From the NCBI RefSeq assembly GCF_018282095.1, contig NZ_CP074126.1, positions 3,452,341 to 3,516,340 on the forward strand: a DNA stretch of 64,000 nucleotides, in the 5' to 3' direction. This document shows, in pieces, positions 25,903 through 34,844 of the stretch (position 1 is the stretch's first letter; each line of letters starts with the position of its first letter). A program made the translations under genes and the position numbers. The notes under the pieces were generated by a model that did no database searches, was not told the origin of the DNA, and saw only the letters and a program-made list of their open reading frames with translations. The DNA is from Pseudovibrio brasiliensis. GTDB taxonomy: Bacteria; Pseudomonadota; Alphaproteobacteria; Rhizobiales; Stappiaceae.

Positions 25903-27108
25903 TTGAATCCTATTAGTGGTCCCTTACAAAGACTTGATAAGTTTCCGATTTTATTCTTTGCAGTGATGTTCTTTGGCGCATTTTCGATTGCCTTCGTAAT
26001 CCCTTTGCTGAGCACCTACATCATTGAGGAATTGGAAGAACCAGCGTTCAACCTTGCGCTGGTCATCGGCGGCTTTTCTCTGGTGTCTCTTGTCACCAAC
26101 CGCGTCTTTGGTGGACTTATTGATGCTGGCAATCGGGTCAAACTGCTGCTCCTCATCAACATCTGCGCCTTCACGCTCCATGCACTCATCCAGATCGCAG
26201 CCCCGTCTTATGTGACCCTCGTCATTCTCGGCATCCCGCTCATCGGCATCAGCGCTGGTGCATTGTCGACCATGTACTCCACAGGTCGCCTGTTTGCAGA
26301 ACAGACCGGGCGCCATCCGGGCACCTTCAACCTGCACATGCGCATTTGCCTGTCGCTGGGGTGGGTATTCGGTCCCCCAGTAGCCTTCCTGCTCTATGGC
26401 ACCTATGGCTTCAGAGAAATCCACCTTGCCGCAGCAGCTTCTGCCTTCATCTGGCTTATACTCTGCCTGCTGTTCATCCCGGCAACACTCAAAACACACA
26501 TCAAGAAGCAGACCCAGCAAAACAGCGCTGCTGATACAGTTCCAGCCATGCTGCTGATCGCTTGCATTCCTGTGTTTGCATTGTCAGCAGCCAACAGCAT
26601 TTTCTTCTCGGCTGGGCCAGTCTACTTCATCAAAGAGATGGGTTTGCCAGCCTCTGTTCCCGGCTGGGCTGTTGCCACCAAAAGCCTGTTCGAAGTCGTC
26701 ATCATCTACTTCGCCATTAAACCGACAGAGCGCATTGGCGAGCGCAACATGATGCTGCTTTCCGGATTAGGTGCTTTGCTCTTCTTTGCCACCATCACCA
26801 GCGCCACCTCCATCAATCAAGTTCTGATGCTTTGCATCATCGAAGGCATGTACTACGGTATTTGTGCCAGTGTTGGCATCACGTTCATCCAGAACTACGC
26901 CCGCCACAAACCAGGCATTGCCACCTCATACTTCGTCAACGCCATCTTCGTTGGTGGGCTGGCCGGCAACATCCTCACAGGTATCGTTGCATCTTACACC
27001 AGCTTCCAGAACACAATCCTCAGCAGCGTAGTCCTCGCAGCCTTAGCCACCCTGATCCTTCTGGTGATCAAGCCACCACAAAGCGAGCATCTGGCGCAAA
27101 CCTCCTAA
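25903..27108 (+). CDS. SetA-like sugar efflux MFS transporter (copy 1)
   Basis: The 401-residue protein has twelve predicted membrane helices and resembles bacterial sugar-efflux transporters; LHMRICLSLGWVFGPPVAFL matches the conserved segment of SetA-type proteins. I set the start at the TTG at 25903 (GGAG upstream), because it then aligns from residue 1 with the neighbouring copy (LDKFPILFFAVMF against LDRFPFLIHAYML), and both proteins are exactly 401 residues. The annotated longer frame begins at the end of the terminator and is rejected. The substrate is unknown. It is probably exported-sugar or analogue detoxification by family analogy. Confidence 0.8.
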   Translation: MNPISGPLQRLDKFPILFFAVMFFGAFSIAFVIPLLSTYIIEELEEPAFNLALVIGGFSLVSLVTNRVFGGLIDAGNRVKLLLLINICAFTLHALIQIAAPSYVTLVILGIPLIGISAGALSTMYSTGRLFAEQTGRHPGTFNLHMRICLSLGWVFGPPVAFLLYGTYGFREIHLAAAASAFIWLILCLLFIPATLKTHIKKQTQQNSAADTVPAMLLIACIPVFALSAANSIFFSAGPVYFIKEMGLPASVPGWAVATKSLFEVVIIYFAIKPTERIGERNMMLLSGLGALLFFATITSATSINQVLMLCIIEGMYYGICASVGITFIQNYARHKPGIATSYFVNAIFVGGLAGNILTGIVASYTSFQNTILSSVVLAALATLILLVIKPPQSEHLAQTS

Positions 27109-27242
27109 GCTGATACTTCCGCTCTGCAAGCACGTAAAAGCGCTCTCTAACATCTCCTGCTTGCATTTCCTGCAGGGAGATGTATCAATACGTACATCCC
27201 CTCGTTTCTCGTAAATCTTTTCCCATCACCAGTGGATTTCCC

Positions 27243-28448
27243 ATGCGCTCTATTCCCGCTGCTCTGGCAATGCTGGATCGCTTTCCCTTTTTGATTCATG
27301 CGTACATGCTCATCGGCTCGCTGGCCGTGGCCTGTCTCATTCCGCTGTACAGCTCCTACGTAGTCACAGAGCTGGGCGAACCAGCCTGGAAGCTCGCCAT
27401 CTACATCGCCAGCTCCACCATTGTGACTTTGTTTTCAAACCGTTATTTCGGCGCACGCATCGACGCAGGAGCCCGCCTCAAACCAATTCTGATCCTGTGC
27501 ACCACGCTGTACATGCTCAACATGGGCCTGCAGTCCGCTATTCCGTCCTACTGGATACTGCTGCTCGGCGTACCACTTATGGGGGTCTCCGGCGGAGTGC
27601 TCTCCACCATGTTCTCTTTTGGTCGCCTCTTTGCGGAGCAAACCAACCGGGAACCCGCTAAATTCAACTCCCACCTGCGCATTTCCATGTCTTTAGGTTG
27701 GATGGTCGGTACACCGCTAGCCTTCACGCTCTATGGCATCTTTGGTGTCAGCTCCATTTTCCCAACCGCTGGCGTGCTCAGCATTCTGTGGCTGGCCATG
27801 GGTGCCATGATCGTTCCGAAAGACTTCACCACACACCATCCGATAAAAGCCAGCAACAGCGGCGGTATCGAGCCCGTACCATTTGCGCTCATCTTTGCAT
27901 GTTTGCCAATCTTTGCGCTCACCGCTGCCAACACCACCTTTGTGTCAGCAGGACCTGTTTTCTTCATTGAGGAAATGGGCTTCCCAACCGCAACACCAGG
28001 GCTGGCATTTTCAGTAAAGTGCTTTGTGGAGGTGATTGCGATCTTCTTCGTCGTCAAACCCGCTCAAAAGATCGGGCAGAGGAATGCCATGCTGTTTTCA
28101 GCAATGCTCGGCACACTCTTCTTCCTGCTGATCGTTCGGGCAACTGACCCAACACAGATCTATCTGCTCTGTGCATTGGAGGGGCTCTATTATGGTATCA
28201 ACGTTGGGCTTGGCCTCACCTTCATCCAGTCTTACGCACCGCACAGACCCGGCATCGCCACGGCTTACTACACCAATGCGCTCTTTGCCGGCGGTTTGAT
28301 TGGCAACATGACCACAGGTACCGTGGCCAGCATCACCTCCTTCGGAAACACGATCCAGTTTTCCGCTCTCCTCACCCTCCTCTCCGCAGGCATCCTCCTG
28401 ATGATCCGTGCGCCCAAGCCTGAAACCAGCCTGCAACCATCCCGTTAA
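27243..28448 (+). CDS. SetA-like sugar efflux MFS transporter (copy 2)
   Basis: The 401-residue paralogue of the preceding gene shares the same helix pattern and conserved segments (MSLGWMVGTPLAFTLYGIFG; SAGPVFFIEEMGFPTATPGL; RPGIATAYYTNALFAGGLIG). The ATG at 27243 was chosen over 27180 by alignment with copy 1. The spacing to copy 1 is 134 bp with no terminator. Sequence divergence between the copies is substantial, so the duplication is old and the substrates may differ. A GNAT gene follows 13 bp later, and may be in the same transcript. Confidence 0.85.
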   Translation: MRSIPAALAMLDRFPFLIHAYMLIGSLAVACLIPLYSSYVVTELGEPAWKLAIYIASSTIVTLFSNRYFGARIDAGARLKPILILCTTLYMLNMGLQSAIPSYWILLLGVPLMGVSGGVLSTMFSFGRLFAEQTNREPAKFNSHLRISMSLGWMVGTPLAFTLYGIFGVSSIFPTAGVLSILWLAMGAMIVPKDFTTHHPIKASNSGGIEPVPFALIFACLPIFALTAANTTFVSAGPVFFIEEMGFPTATPGLAFSVKCFVEVIAIFFVVKPAQKIGQRNAMLFSAMLGTLFFLLIVRATDPTQIYLLCALEGLYYGINVGLGLTFIQSYAPHRPGIATAYYTNALFAGGLIGNMTTGTVASITSFGNTIQFSALLTLLSAGILLMIRAPKPETSLQPSR

Positions 28449-28461
28449 CTAAGCAATTGAA

Positions 28462-28902
28462 ATGACTGAAATTCTTGAACTTGAAATCTCAACCGATAAG
28501 AACAAACTACAGCTGAATAAGATCTACCAGTTTCTTTCAGAGGAAGCCTATTGGAGCAAAGGTCTGCCGCGAGAGACGTTTGACAAAGCCATTGCCAACT
28601 CCATCTGCTTTGGCGCCTATCTGGAAAACGGAGAGCAGGTGGCCTTTGCTCGCGTGGTGACTGATCAAGCCACCTTTGCATATCTGGCGGACGTTTTCGT
28701 CACCCCGGCCCAGCGCGGCAAAGGCATTTCCAAAAAGCTCATGAAGGCGATCGACGCACACCCGGACCTGCAAGGCCTACGCCGTTTCATGTTAGCCACA
28801 GCAGATGCACATGAGCTTTACAAACAGTTCGGCTTCACCCCATTAAGCACACCAGATCGAATGATGGAGCGCCACAACAAAACGGTCTACCAGACCTCCT
28901 AG
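28462..28902 (+). CDS. GNAT family N-acetyltransferase (tandem copy 1)
   Basis: The 146-residue protein has the GNAT fold; the acetyl-CoA loop is VTPAQRGKGISKKLMKAI and YKQFGFTPL is the C-terminal motif. The opening YQFLSEEAYWSKGLPRETFD is shared with the neighbouring paralogue (YQFLSEETGRLKGQPPLALD). It follows a sugar exporter by 13 bp. The acceptor is unknown; in several organisms, acetyltransferases next to Set-type exporters detoxify sugars (lac-operon type logic), but this is only an analogy. Confidence 0.88.
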   Translation: MTEILELEISTDKNKLQLNKIYQFLSEEAYWSKGLPRETFDKAIANSICFGAYLENGEQVAFARVVTDQATFAYLADVFVTPAQRGKGISKKLMKAIDAHPDLQGLRRFMLATADAHELYKQFGFTPLSTPDRMMERHNKTVYQTS

Positions 28903-29037
28903 AAGCACCAGTCCGAACGATTACTCTGTCTTTGTTTGCCGGGTGCTAACCACCCGGCAAAGAGTTGAGGCCGTCAGAAAAATCCGTTTAGGTCATTTTG
29001 CGAGTTTGCATGCAACGAATGCAGACAAGGCAAATCC

Positions 29038-29451
29038 ATGATCACGTTCAGCACGGATATCTCCAGAATTGACAGGGAGCTTGTCTATCAGTTTCTCTCA
29101 GAAGAAACCGGAAGGCTGAAGGGTCAACCGCCACTGGCGCTTGATGTGGTTTTGACCAAATCATTGTGCTTTGGAGGTTACCTGCCCGGCGGAGAACAGG
29201 TCGCATTTGCCCGTGCTATTACAGACACCATCACCTTCGCGTACTTATGCGATTTGTTTGTTGTCAAAGACCATCGCGGCGAAGGCATCTCAAAGCTTTT
29301 GATGCAGGCGATCCTCGCTCACCCTGACCTGAAAAATGTTCAAAGCATTGGCCTTGCAACACCCGATGCCCACGAACTCTATAGCCAGTTCGGGTTTGTC
29401 AGAGTGGATCCTTCAGAACGTCTTATGATCCGCTTCAACAAAAACTCGTAG
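29038..29451 (+). CDS. GNAT family N-acetyltransferase (tandem copy 2)
   Basis: The 137-residue protein is a paralogue of the gene at 28462, with the same FGGYLPGGEQVAFARAITDT block, acetyl-CoA loop VKDHRGEGISKLLMQAIL and DAHELYSQFGFVRVDPSERL end. A 135-bp spacer with a CCGGGTG/CACCCGG hairpin near 28940-28955 separates them. It converges with the large Sel1-repeat gene, whose stop is about 10 bp away. The substrate is unknown. Confidence 0.87.
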   Translation: MITFSTDISRIDRELVYQFLSEETGRLKGQPPLALDVVLTKSLCFGGYLPGGEQVAFARAITDTITFAYLCDLFVVKDHRGEGISKLLMQAILAHPDLKNVQSIGLATPDAHELYSQFGFVRVDPSERLMIRFNKNS

Positions 29452-29461
29452 GCCGCCACAG

Positions 29462-32400
29462 TTAAGAAGACAGACCGCTCAATGCTTTATAGCGGCGCGT
29501 CCACCGCTTGTGCTCATAGCCATCAGGCTCTTCTTCTGCCCAATACTCAATCAGCAACTCAATCGCCAATATGCCCTGCTGCTCAGCCGCACTCGTCAAA
29601 ATCTCCAAGGCATCTTCACCATAGTTGGCGTCCACTTTTCCGTTGAGGATCAGCCTTGCAACATGGATCTTAAGTGACGGGATTTTGGAGGAAGCAATGC
29701 GATACCACATGCCCGCTTTGCGGTAGTTCTGATCAACATAACGCCCTTCTTCATAAAGCTCAGCCAGCTTCCTTTGCGCACTGATGTAACCACTGTTTGC
29801 GGAGATCTCCAAAGCCTGTAGGGCTTCCTCAACCTCAGCCTGAGCAGGTGTTTGTTTGGAAAAAACAATATTGGCAAGGGTATACCGCGCTTCTGGAGAA
29901 TACACCCAGCGATCCGGATCAGATCGAACCAGTTTCTCTGCCAGTTCAACATTCTTCGGCACTGTTAAACCATAAAGCAGGTTCACTGCTGTCAGATGCT
30001 TGCGGTCCCAATCTCTGCTGGTGCCATCCGTCTTCAGCATCTCATCAACCGTCATCCCACCGGAAAGCTGATGAGTTATCTCGTAGGCTTGCGCAGGACC
30101 ATAAAGGCGGACTGCCTCCCGCAATATCTCGACGCCTCTCTCATAAATTCCGGGAAACTCAGAGCCATAAATGTACTTCTTGGCAAGGTTCAATTGCGCC
30201 TGCAAAAGACCAGCATCTGCGGCCACAGTATATAGGCGCTCCTGCAGTTTGATGTCCTGATCAATCCGGCTGTATTCCAGATCCTGTGCCGCCTCCAGCG
30301 CAACCACAGCATCACCATTCAGCCCCTGTATCTGACGCCAATGGGCCAACTTATCTGGCCGCTCACCATCTGGAGGATTGTTCTCAAAGATCCAGACCAG
30401 CCGCTTTGCTGCGTAGTGGCTCCCAAGGTCTGCCGCTTTGCTAAACCATTTGACGGCGTACTCCACTGCATTGTCCTGCTCAGGGCTCACCTCATCGTAG
30501 TAAGCCCCCATGTAGACGTAGGCGTCTGAATAGCCTTCGTCCGCAAGCTCCTGCAGCAACTGCTTTGCAGCCTCGACATCCTTGTGTTTGTCCGATGAGA
30601 ACAAGTAGATACTGGCAAGTTCAAGCTTGGCAGCCTGGCTGCCTTTTTCCATCGCAGCTTTATAGGCCGCGACATACTCATCCTGTTTTAAGTCCAGAAT
30701 GTCAGCTTCATCTTCCATACGAACAAGGTGGAAGCGTGCTTCTGAGTTGATCTCGATACTTTCTTTGTAGAGACGCTTGGCACGGGCTTTGTTCCGTGGT
30801 CCACCAAGACCATCCTCTTCCAGAAACGCCAAATCAATCTTCACATCATCAATCCCGGCGGCAAGCGCTGCATCGTACCAATACCGCGCCTCTACATAAT
30901 CTGCTCTTACGCCCAGCGCATAGTGATAGTGGAAGCCAAGATAGTCATAGGCGCTTTTGCTGCCGCCACGCGTTGCTTCATGGAACATCTTTAGCGAGCG
31001 AGAGTAATCCTGCTCTGCCCCATCCCCATAATAGGCGATAAGACCAAGGCGATATGCAGCAAAGGTGCATCCTCCTTCTCGCGCCAACTCATAAAGCTCT
31101 ATGGCTTTCTGATCATCTTTCTCAACACCCAGCCCTTGCTGGTAAAGAAATGCCAGATCCGCATTCGCGTTGGTATACCCCTCCGCAATCGCATCCTCAT
31201 AGTACTGCCGAGCCTTCAGGTAATCTTCCTCAACGCCAAGGCCCTCATCATAAACATTCCCCAGCCGCACCAGCGCCAGTGAAGACCCCACCTCCACCGC
31301 TTGCAGATAATACTCCCTCGCCTTGGCATAATCAGTCTCAACGCCATAACCATCCCGGAAGCAATCCCCCAGCCCGACCATGCCAGACCGGGCTCCTCGC
31401 AGAACACTCTCCTCATAAAGCGCAATCACTTCCTCAGGAGTGCTGTCCTCAGGCGTCAAATACCTCTTGAGATAGGCTAGATAGCCGGAAGCCGTTCCAT
31501 TCCCCCGCTTGCGGGCCAGCTGATAGTACTCCTCGGCCTTCCCATAATCGGGTTCCCCGAGCGCACCTTCCTCGTAAAGCTCACCAATCATCACCAGCGA
31601 GTAAGAGGAGCCCCACTCAGCAGCCAGCTCAAAATACTCAACCGCTTTGGCGACATCCTTGGGAACGTCGCGCCCTTCCAGATAGATATCCGCTAAATCG
31701 CTAGCAGCACCGGGAGAGGAATGTCCCAGTTCTTCCTCCAGCAGGCTGAGCACGCGCTCAATATCAACCTCGCCCAGATGCCCGTTATAGATCAGCTCAG
31801 CCAATCGCGAGGCGGCCACATCACTTCCGGCCTCCCGGCCACGCTCGTAATACTCAGCAGCCTTTTCATAGTCGGGGGCGCCATTCAGAATCCCCTCCTT
31901 GGCAAAGTCACCGAGAAAATCCAGCGCCACATAATACTCAAGAGCCGCAAGCTGTTTCAGGATCTTCAGTCCGTAGGCGACATCCTTGCGAACGCCCTCG
32001 CCATCCACATACAGCCGCCCCAGCTGAGCCTGTGCCCAATCATCCCCCAGTTGCGCAGCTTCAAAGTAAAGTTCCGCCGCCCGCTCAGGATCAGGCACCA
32101 CAAAGTGCCCGCGCTCATAGATGATCGCAAGCAGGACACTGGCATCGACGTGCTGCTGTTCAACCGCTTTCGTCAGCCAGTAATGCGCTTGCTCATAGTC
32201 CAGCGCAACGCCGTCCCCCAGCCAGAACGACTCTCCCAGCTGGTATTGCGCATTCACATCGCCCTGCTCCGCCCGCAGCCGCAGCTCATCAAAGTCGATG
32301 CTCTCCACTTTGCTGCGATGCTCTTCCAGAACGGAGCGCTTATAGCCACGCTGTTCCAGTACCTCACGCAAACCCGCCGCACGTTCCTGTTCTGCATAGG

Positions 32401-32476
32401 GAGCCGCCAAGACGCCTTGCGCAAAACCCATGCAGACACTGGTCAGGAGAAAGGCAGAAAGAACACGCGAAATCAT
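29462..32476 (-). CDS. Large exported Sel1-repeat (TPR-like) protein
   Basis: The 1004-residue protein starts with a signal peptide (MISRVLSAFLLTSVCMGFAQ, cleavage near VLA|APY). About twenty Sel1-type repeats of 36 residues follow (for example YEQAHYWLTKAVEQQHVDAS and GELYEEGALGEPDYGKAEEY). Sel1 repeats are superhelical protein-binding surfaces; exported ones often take part in envelope signalling or host interaction. The later part (residues 640 on) is more degenerate. The ATG at 32476 was chosen because it begins the signal peptide. It is divergent from the alkyl-sulfatase-like gene; a second Sel1 protein lies on the far side of that gene. Confidence 0.85.
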   Translation of the reverse strand: MISRVLSAFLLTSVCMGFAQGVLAAPYAEQERAAGLREVLEQRGYKRSVLEEHRSKVESIDFDELRLRAEQGDVNAQYQLGESFWLGDGVALDYEQAHYWLTKAVEQQHVDASVLLAIIYERGHFVVPDPERAAELYFEAAQLGDDWAQAQLGRLYVDGEGVRKDVAYGLKILKQLAALEYYVALDFLGDFAKEGILNGAPDYEKAAEYYERGREAGSDVAASRLAELIYNGHLGEVDIERVLSLLEEELGHSSPGAASDLADIYLEGRDVPKDVAKAVEYFELAAEWGSSYSLVMIGELYEEGALGEPDYGKAEEYYQLARKRGNGTASGYLAYLKRYLTPEDSTPEEVIALYEESVLRGARSGMVGLGDCFRDGYGVETDYAKAREYYLQAVEVGSSLALVRLGNVYDEGLGVEEDYLKARQYYEDAIAEGYTNANADLAFLYQQGLGVEKDDQKAIELYELAREGGCTFAAYRLGLIAYYGDGAEQDYSRSLKMFHEATRGGSKSAYDYLGFHYHYALGVRADYVEARYWYDAALAAGIDDVKIDLAFLEEDGLGGPRNKARAKRLYKESIEINSEARFHLVRMEDEADILDLKQDEYVAAYKAAMEKGSQAAKLELASIYLFSSDKHKDVEAAKQLLQELADEGYSDAYVYMGAYYDEVSPEQDNAVEYAVKWFSKAADLGSHYAAKRLVWIFENNPPDGERPDKLAHWRQIQGLNGDAVVALEAAQDLEYSRIDQDIKLQERLYTVAADAGLLQAQLNLAKKYIYGSEFPGIYERGVEILREAVRLYGPAQAYEITHQLSGGMTVDEMLKTDGTSRDWDRKHLTAVNLLYGLTVPKNVELAEKLVRSDPDRWVYSPEARYTLANIVFSKQTPAQAEVEEALQALEISANSGYISAQRKLAELYEEGRYVDQNYRKAGMWYRIASSKIPSLKIHVARLILNGKVDANYGEDALEILTSAAEQQGILAIELLIEYWAEEEPDGYEHKRWTRRYKALSGLSS

Positions 32477-32688
32477 TGAAACAGCACCTTTAAATATAAC
32501 TAGGCAATCATTCACTCCCCTCAAATCGGAAGTCAATCAAAACCACACAAACCCTGAACTTAATAACCCAAGGTTGCGGCGTGCGATTAGGCCTTCAGCA
32601 ACCAAAAACCTCATTTCAAACACTGGTTGAGCCTCCCCCTTAACTGCAACGCGATAAGGAAGGGGCAACTCTACTCCGGAGGTCGGGA

Positions 32689-34734
32689 ATGACGCTCAAC
32701 AAAACCAAAAACTCCTTTGCCCGCCAAATCCTATGCACAACTCTTGGTGTCAGCGTGGCCTGGTCCCTGTCCCTCACAGCAACCATGGCTGCAACCGTCA
32801 CCAACCCGGCAACACGCTTCACAGGTGAGATCTACGAGAACATCCTAAAGCAGCTGCCCTTTGCCGATGAGGAAGACTTCAAGGATGCGCAGGCCGGCTA
32901 TCTCGCCCCTCTGCCTGATGGCGGTGTGGTGAAGAATGCCAAGGGCGAGATCGTCTACGACCTCTCCAAGTTCGATTTCATCATGCAGGGCTCCATCGCC
33001 CCGGAAACCGTCAACCCAAGCCTCTGGCGCCAGTCCCAGCTCATCCTGCTCAGCGGCTTCTTTCAGGTGTCAGAACGCATCTTCCAGGTCCGCGCGGCAG
33101 ACCTCTCCAACATCACCTTCATTGAAGGTGACGAAGGCATCATCATCGTCGACCCGCTGATCTCCGAGGAAACCGCCCGTTACGCTCTGGAGCTCTACTA
33201 CGAGCAACGTGGCAAGAAGCCAGTCAAAGCCATCATCTACACTCACAGCCATGTGGACCACTTCGGCGGCGTGCGCGGCGTGGTGGATGAGCAGGACGTG
33301 ATCAACGGCAAAGTAAAGATCTACGCTCCGGAAGGCTTCATGGAACACGCCGTCTCTGAAAATGTGATGGCTGGTAATGCCATGAGCAGACGCGCCTCCT
33401 ACATGTACGGCAACCTGCTGCCCCATTCCCCACAAGGACAAGTGGGGGCAGGCCTCGGCCCAACCACATCAACCGGCACCGTCACCCTCATTCCGCCAAC
33501 GGACATCATCAAGGACAACGGCGAAACCCACACCATCGACGGCCTCACCTTCGATTTCTGGATGGCGCAGGATTCTGAAGCCCCTTCTGAGTTCTTCTTC
33601 TACATTCCAGAGCTCAAAGCCCTGTGCACCGCTGAAGATGCCACCCATACAATGCACAACACATACTCATTACGCGGCGCAAAACTGAGAGATCCTCTGG
33701 GCTGGTCCAAATACATCAATGAAGCCATCTACAAGTATGGCAAGGATGTCGAGATCCTCTTTGCCCCGCACCACTGGCATCTGTCAGGCAATGACAAGAT
33801 TATGGAACACCTGCGCAATCAGCGCGATCTTTATCGTTACATCAACGATCAGCCTCTGCGCTTGGCAAACCACGGCTTCCGTATGACGGAAATCGCAGAG
33901 CTACTGGAAGTACCGGAAACCCTGCAGCACGACTGGAGTGCACGAGGCTATTACGGTTCGTTCAACCACAACGTCAAATCCACCTACGTGCGCTATCTCG
34001 GCTGGTTCAACGGCAACCCGGCCACCTTGCACGAGTATCCGGAACGCATCTCTGGCCCCAAATACGTTGAGTTCATGGGCGGTCCGGCCGTCCTCCTGCA
34101 AAAAGCGCAGGAATCCTATGATGAAGGCGATTACCGCTGGGTCGTGGAAGTGCTCAACCATCTGGTCTTCGCCCAACCAGATAACAAGGATGCTGCCAAA
34201 CTACAGGCAGATGCACTGGAGCAGCTTGGCTATCAGGCAGAGTCTGGTCCATGGCGCAACTTTTACCTGTCAGGCGCACAGGAGCTGCGCGCTGGAATCA
34301 AGGAACTTCCCTCTCCAGACACCGCCAGCCCGGATATCATCCGCTCCATGGATCTCGATCTGCTGTTCGACTATGCAGCCATGCGCCTGAACAACACCAA
34401 GGCAGGCAACCAGCAAATCAAACTGAATTGGGTCTTCCCGGACACCGATCAGAAGTACGCCATGGAACTGCAGAACGCAGCGCTAAGCCACATCGAAGGC
34501 TATCAGCTGGAAAATGCAGACGCGACCGTCACCATGGACAGAAGCACCCTCGACAACATCATGCTTGGCATGGAAACCTTTGAAGAAGCGATCCAATCCG
34601 GCATGATCTCAGTTGATGGAGAAGCCTCCAAGCTCACCGATCTGCTCGGAATGCTGGATACCTTTGACTTCTGGTTCAACATCGTGCGCCCAGTGCCTTT
34701 GGACAAAGCCAATCAGGGCGGCACCAGCAAATAA
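32689..34734 (+). CDS. Periplasmic alkyl-sulfatase-like metallo-beta-lactamase-fold hydrolase
   Basis: The 681-residue exported enzyme has a signal peptide (cleavage near residue 34, MAA). The dinuclear zinc motif THSHVDHFGGVRGV gives His186, His188, Asp190 and His191; APHHWHLSGNDK supplies a later ligand. A helical dimerisation region (residues 400-540) and a C-terminal SCP2-like domain (NWVFPDTDQKYAMELQNAAL) complete the layout of SdsA1/Yihs-type alkyl sulfatases. They cleave sulfate from alkyl sulfates such as SDS. GGAGG lies six bases before the ATG. It is flanked by two exported Sel1 proteins and ends at a strong terminator. Confidence 0.9.
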   Translation: MTLNKTKNSFARQILCTTLGVSVAWSLSLTATMAATVTNPATRFTGEIYENILKQLPFADEEDFKDAQAGYLAPLPDGGVVKNAKGEIVYDLSKFDFIMQGSIAPETVNPSLWRQSQLILLSGFFQVSERIFQVRAADLSNITFIEGDEGIIIVDPLISEETARYALELYYEQRGKKPVKAIIYTHSHVDHFGGVRGVVDEQDVINGKVKIYAPEGFMEHAVSENVMAGNAMSRRASYMYGNLLPHSPQGQVGAGLGPTTSTGTVTLIPPTDIIKDNGETHTIDGLTFDFWMAQDSEAPSEFFFYIPELKALCTAEDATHTMHNTYSLRGAKLRDPLGWSKYINEAIYKYGKDVEILFAPHHWHLSGNDKIMEHLRNQRDLYRYINDQPLRLANHGFRMTEIAELLEVPETLQHDWSARGYYGSFNHNVKSTYVRYLGWFNGNPATLHEYPERISGPKYVEFMGGPAVLLQKAQESYDEGDYRWVVEVLNHLVFAQPDNKDAAKLQADALEQLGYQAESGPWRNFYLSGAQELRAGIKELPSPDTASPDIIRSMDLDLLFDYAAMRLNNTKAGNQQIKLNWVFPDTDQKYAMELQNAALSHIEGYQLENADATVTMDRSTLDNIMLGMETFEEAIQSGMISVDGEASKLTDLLGMLDTFDFWFNIVRPVPLDKANQGGTSK

Positions 34735-34757
34735 CATTCATCTCTCACGATGAAGCA

Positions 34758-34786
34758 AAAGAGCCGGTTTGAAACCGGCTCTTTTT
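34758..34786 (+). terminator. Terminator of the alkyl-sulfatase-like gene
   Basis: AAAGAGCCGGTTT and AAACCGGCTCTTT form a long stem followed by T residues. Flanking A and T runs on both sides suggest it may also serve the convergent Sel1 gene. Confidence 0.88.
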
Positions 34787-34844
34787 GTCTTTGCTTCTGC
34801 GTATCTTTATCTGAAAACCGGCTACCACTTTTCAGCGATACGCT

